This document shows positions 62,928 to 64,000 of a stretch of 64,000 nucleotides of DNA, piece after piece (the first letter of the stretch is position 1; every line of letters begins with the position of its first letter). The stretch comes from JAPHSX01 sp039714395 (GTDB lineage: Bacteria; Pseudomonadota; Gammaproteobacteria; Thiohalomonadales; Thiohalomonadaceae). The DNA lies in the NCBI GenBank assembly GCA_039714395.1, contig JBDLJH010000015.1, forward strand, positions 1 through 64,000, read 5' to 3'. The notes under the pieces were generated by a model that was not told where the DNA came from, did no database searches, and saw only the letters and a program-made list of their open reading frames with translations. A program made the translations under genes and the position numbers.

Positions 62928-62977
62928 TGGTGGCCGGGGACGGAATCGAACCGCCGACACGAGGATTTTCAATCCTC
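62928..62977 (-). tRNA. tRNA-Phe 3' fragment, integration attachment site
   Basis: On the minus strand it starts with an anticodon stem/loop (GAGGA-TTGAAAA-TCCTC, anticodon GAA), then a GTGTC variable loop, a complete T arm (GGCGGTTCGATTCCGTC) and an acceptor strand CCCGGCC-A-CCA. The 5' acceptor strand (expected GGCCGGG) and the D arm are missing; instead the sequence reads TTTCTGGTTCTCTT. So this is positions about 27-76 of a tRNA, not a working gene. Such scars arise when an element integrates into the 3' part of a tRNA gene. The 3' end points left, so the original chromosome is on the left and the element on the right. Confidence 0.85.
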
Positions 62978-63185
62978 AAGAGAACCAGAAACACCATATT
63001 ATTCAACAAGTTAAAGGGGCGCCCGTTGCGTTCAATACATAACCATGCATAACTTAGCACAGCTAATCCACGCAAAATTAGCGCAAGCAAGGAGGGCATC
63101 ATACAGATTGCTCCAATCCTTCTCAAGACCCATTGATTTCTGACTAGATAAAGCGGAGATACTCTCGAATGAAACTATTCCACAG

Positions 63186-63947
63186 CTAGGCTTCGATAGT
63201 CAGAATTCTTCCGACCATCCTATCCAGCCGCTCCTTTACCTGTCCCCACTCCGGCATTACCTGCACCATCAATCTGTAGAATCTCTCACTGTGATTATGT
63301 TCTGCTATATGGCAAAGCTCGTGAAGTAACACATAATCAATGCATTGCCGGGGGGCCTTAACCAAGTGGGGGTTGAGAGTGAGGGTTCCGTGAGGTGAAC
63401 AACTCCCCCACTGTGTTTTCATGGCCAACAACCGGGTTGGGGGCATATCTTTAACCCACAGCGTTTGTGACAGTAGCGCCTCTAGCCTACGCTGGAATAC
63501 TTCCCGAGCCTTCTCCCTGTACCAGCTATTGAGTAGCCCTCTGACCTTTTCAGGTGCTTGCTGACGTACCGTCACCTCCAGCTTCCCACGCAGCAGCTTC
63601 ACCTGCTGTTTAGCCTTAGGATCGACAAGAACCTTAAGAATGTACTGCTTGCCTAGATAATAATGGCTCTCCCCGCTCACATATTTTCTAGGGGTCACAT
63701 GCTCATGTTGCTCGGCAAACTCTTTCAGCTGGTTCGAGATCCACCGCGCACGCTTCTTTACGGCCTTAAGTACAGTTTCATCGCTCTCCCCTTCAGGCGC
63801 ATGGGCAACCACACGCTGGTCGGGGCGTACCTTGATCTGAACCTTGGAGGAATTACCTGTACGGGACACTCGCTCAAAGTAGATGCGATGGTCGCCGTAT
63901 TGGATGAACAACCGTCTTGGCATATGGATGTCTACAGCTTCCATCAT
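63186..63947 (-). CDS. YgjP-like zinc metallopeptidase (DUF45)
   Basis: A 253-residue protein with an N-terminal beta-rich domain and a C-terminal metalloprotease domain. HELCH (209-213) with a following His/Glu in IAEHNHSERFY gives the HExxH zinc site. MKTQWGSCSPHGTLTLNPHLV precedes it, as in the family. These genes often sit beside type I restriction-modification genes. Its start overlaps the stop of the partial upstream gene (TGATG), implying co-translation. It lies on the island side of the tRNA scar. Confidence 0.85.
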   Translation of the reverse strand: MMEAVDIHMPRRLFIQYGDHRIYFERVSRTGNSSKVQIKVRPDQRVVAHAPEGESDETVLKAVKKRARWISNQLKEFAEQHEHVTPRKYVSGESHYYLGKQYILKVLVDPKAKQQVKLLRGKLEVTVRQQAPEKVRGLLNSWYREKAREVFQRRLEALLSQTLWVKDMPPTRLLAMKTQWGSCSPHGTLTLNPHLVKAPRQCIDYVLLHELCHIAEHNHSERFYRLMVQVMPEWGQVKERLDRMVGRILTIEA

Positions 63948-64000
63948 CAGCCATTCAGGCCAACGCGGGTGATCTGGATGACCATCTCCACAATGGCCTT
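63947..64000 (-). CDS. C-terminus of a gene cut by the window edge (HsdR candidate)
   Basis: The last 17 codons and stop are visible, ending QITRVGLNG. The stop TGA overlaps the metallopeptidase ATG by one base. The tail is too short for identification. The type I restriction subunit HsdR is suggested only because it commonly precedes this metallopeptidase family; this is inference, not sequence evidence. Confidence 0.45.
   Translation of the reverse strand, partial: KAIVEMVIQITRVGLNG

Noticed and set aside
62928..63010. A complete functional tRNA-Phe
   Set aside because: No 5' acceptor strand (GGCCGGG) or D arm is found upstream of the anticodon arm on the minus strand.
62917..63126. A 69-codon minus-strand frame
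   Set aside because: Its C-terminus (VGGSIPSPA) is the typical false translation of a tRNA T arm; the real feature is the tRNA-Phe fragment.
1..64000. CRISPR array
   Set aside because: The only regularly spaced repeats are the attC sites, which are about 105 bp long, imperfect and separated by gene-sized spacers. No cas-like genes were seen.

Overview
The window reads as a piece of a gammaproteobacterial chromosome. Conserved gene blocks support this: hslVU-DUF971-ubiE-ubiJ-ubiB, ftsY-ftsE-ftsX with rpoH nearby, pilMNOPQ-aroK-aroB divergent from a class A penicillin-binding protein, gltB-gltD-hemE, and rho/trxA/rhlB. The density of c-di-GMP and two-component proteins, a type IV pilus assembly operon and an epsilon-type malate:quinone oxidoreductase fit a free-living or facultatively associated environmental species. 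I cannot name the genus from the sequence.

Layout. 1-1290 is the end of an integron gene-cassette array: three nearly identical attC sites, a fourth half site, and AT-rich cassettes encoding small (mostly membrane) proteins. No integrase is in view; it would lie to the left. 1343-9615 is a minus-strand block: mqo, ubiB, an EF-hand protein, ubiJ, ubiE, DUF971, hslU, hslV (with a candidate heat-shock promoter) and a BASS-family transporter. 9616-10738 is a small AT-rich insertion with a long hairpin and two ORFans. 10836-17493 holds rdgC, yqcC, rpoH, a PleD-like protein with a degenerate first receiver, and ftsX-ftsE-ftsY. 17673-24626 is plus strand: an active/inactive M16 peptidase pair, rsmD, coaD, a YfhL-type ferredoxin, a terminator, ggt and a DHH phosphoesterase.

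24623-28881 is a signalling cluster: a GGDEF-EAL protein whose EAL half has lost key residues, a periplasmic ABC_sub_bind-type lipoprotein, and a response regulator with a dead GGDEF domain (SGSEF). Then come a CDP-archaeol-synthase-like membrane protein, hemE, gltD, gltB, SPOR and WGR proteins, a dGTPase-like protein, aroB, aroK and pilQPONM. The plus strand follows with PBP1a and a conserved unknown. After malic enzyme, rpmE, DUF3135, rho, trxA and rhlB, a second signalling cluster occupies 54663-60048: a hybrid histidine kinase, another ABC_sub_bind-type periplasmic protein and a TonB-dependent receptor. The core block ends with ykgJ, yrfG, nudE, cysQ and a 63-residue Cys-rich protein.

At 62928-62977 lies the 3' two-thirds of a tRNA-Phe gene without its 5' part. 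This is the usual scar of an element integrated at a tRNA. Its orientation puts the resident chromosome on the left and the element on the right. The right edge holds a YgjP-type metallopeptidase translationally coupled to an upstream gene of which only the last 17 codons are visible, possibly a type I restriction subunit.

The less ordinary parts are therefore the two mobile-DNA edges (integron array at the left, tRNA-Phe island at the right) and the two signalling clusters that share a periplasmic-binding-protein family. Most of the rest is orthodox housekeeping sequence.
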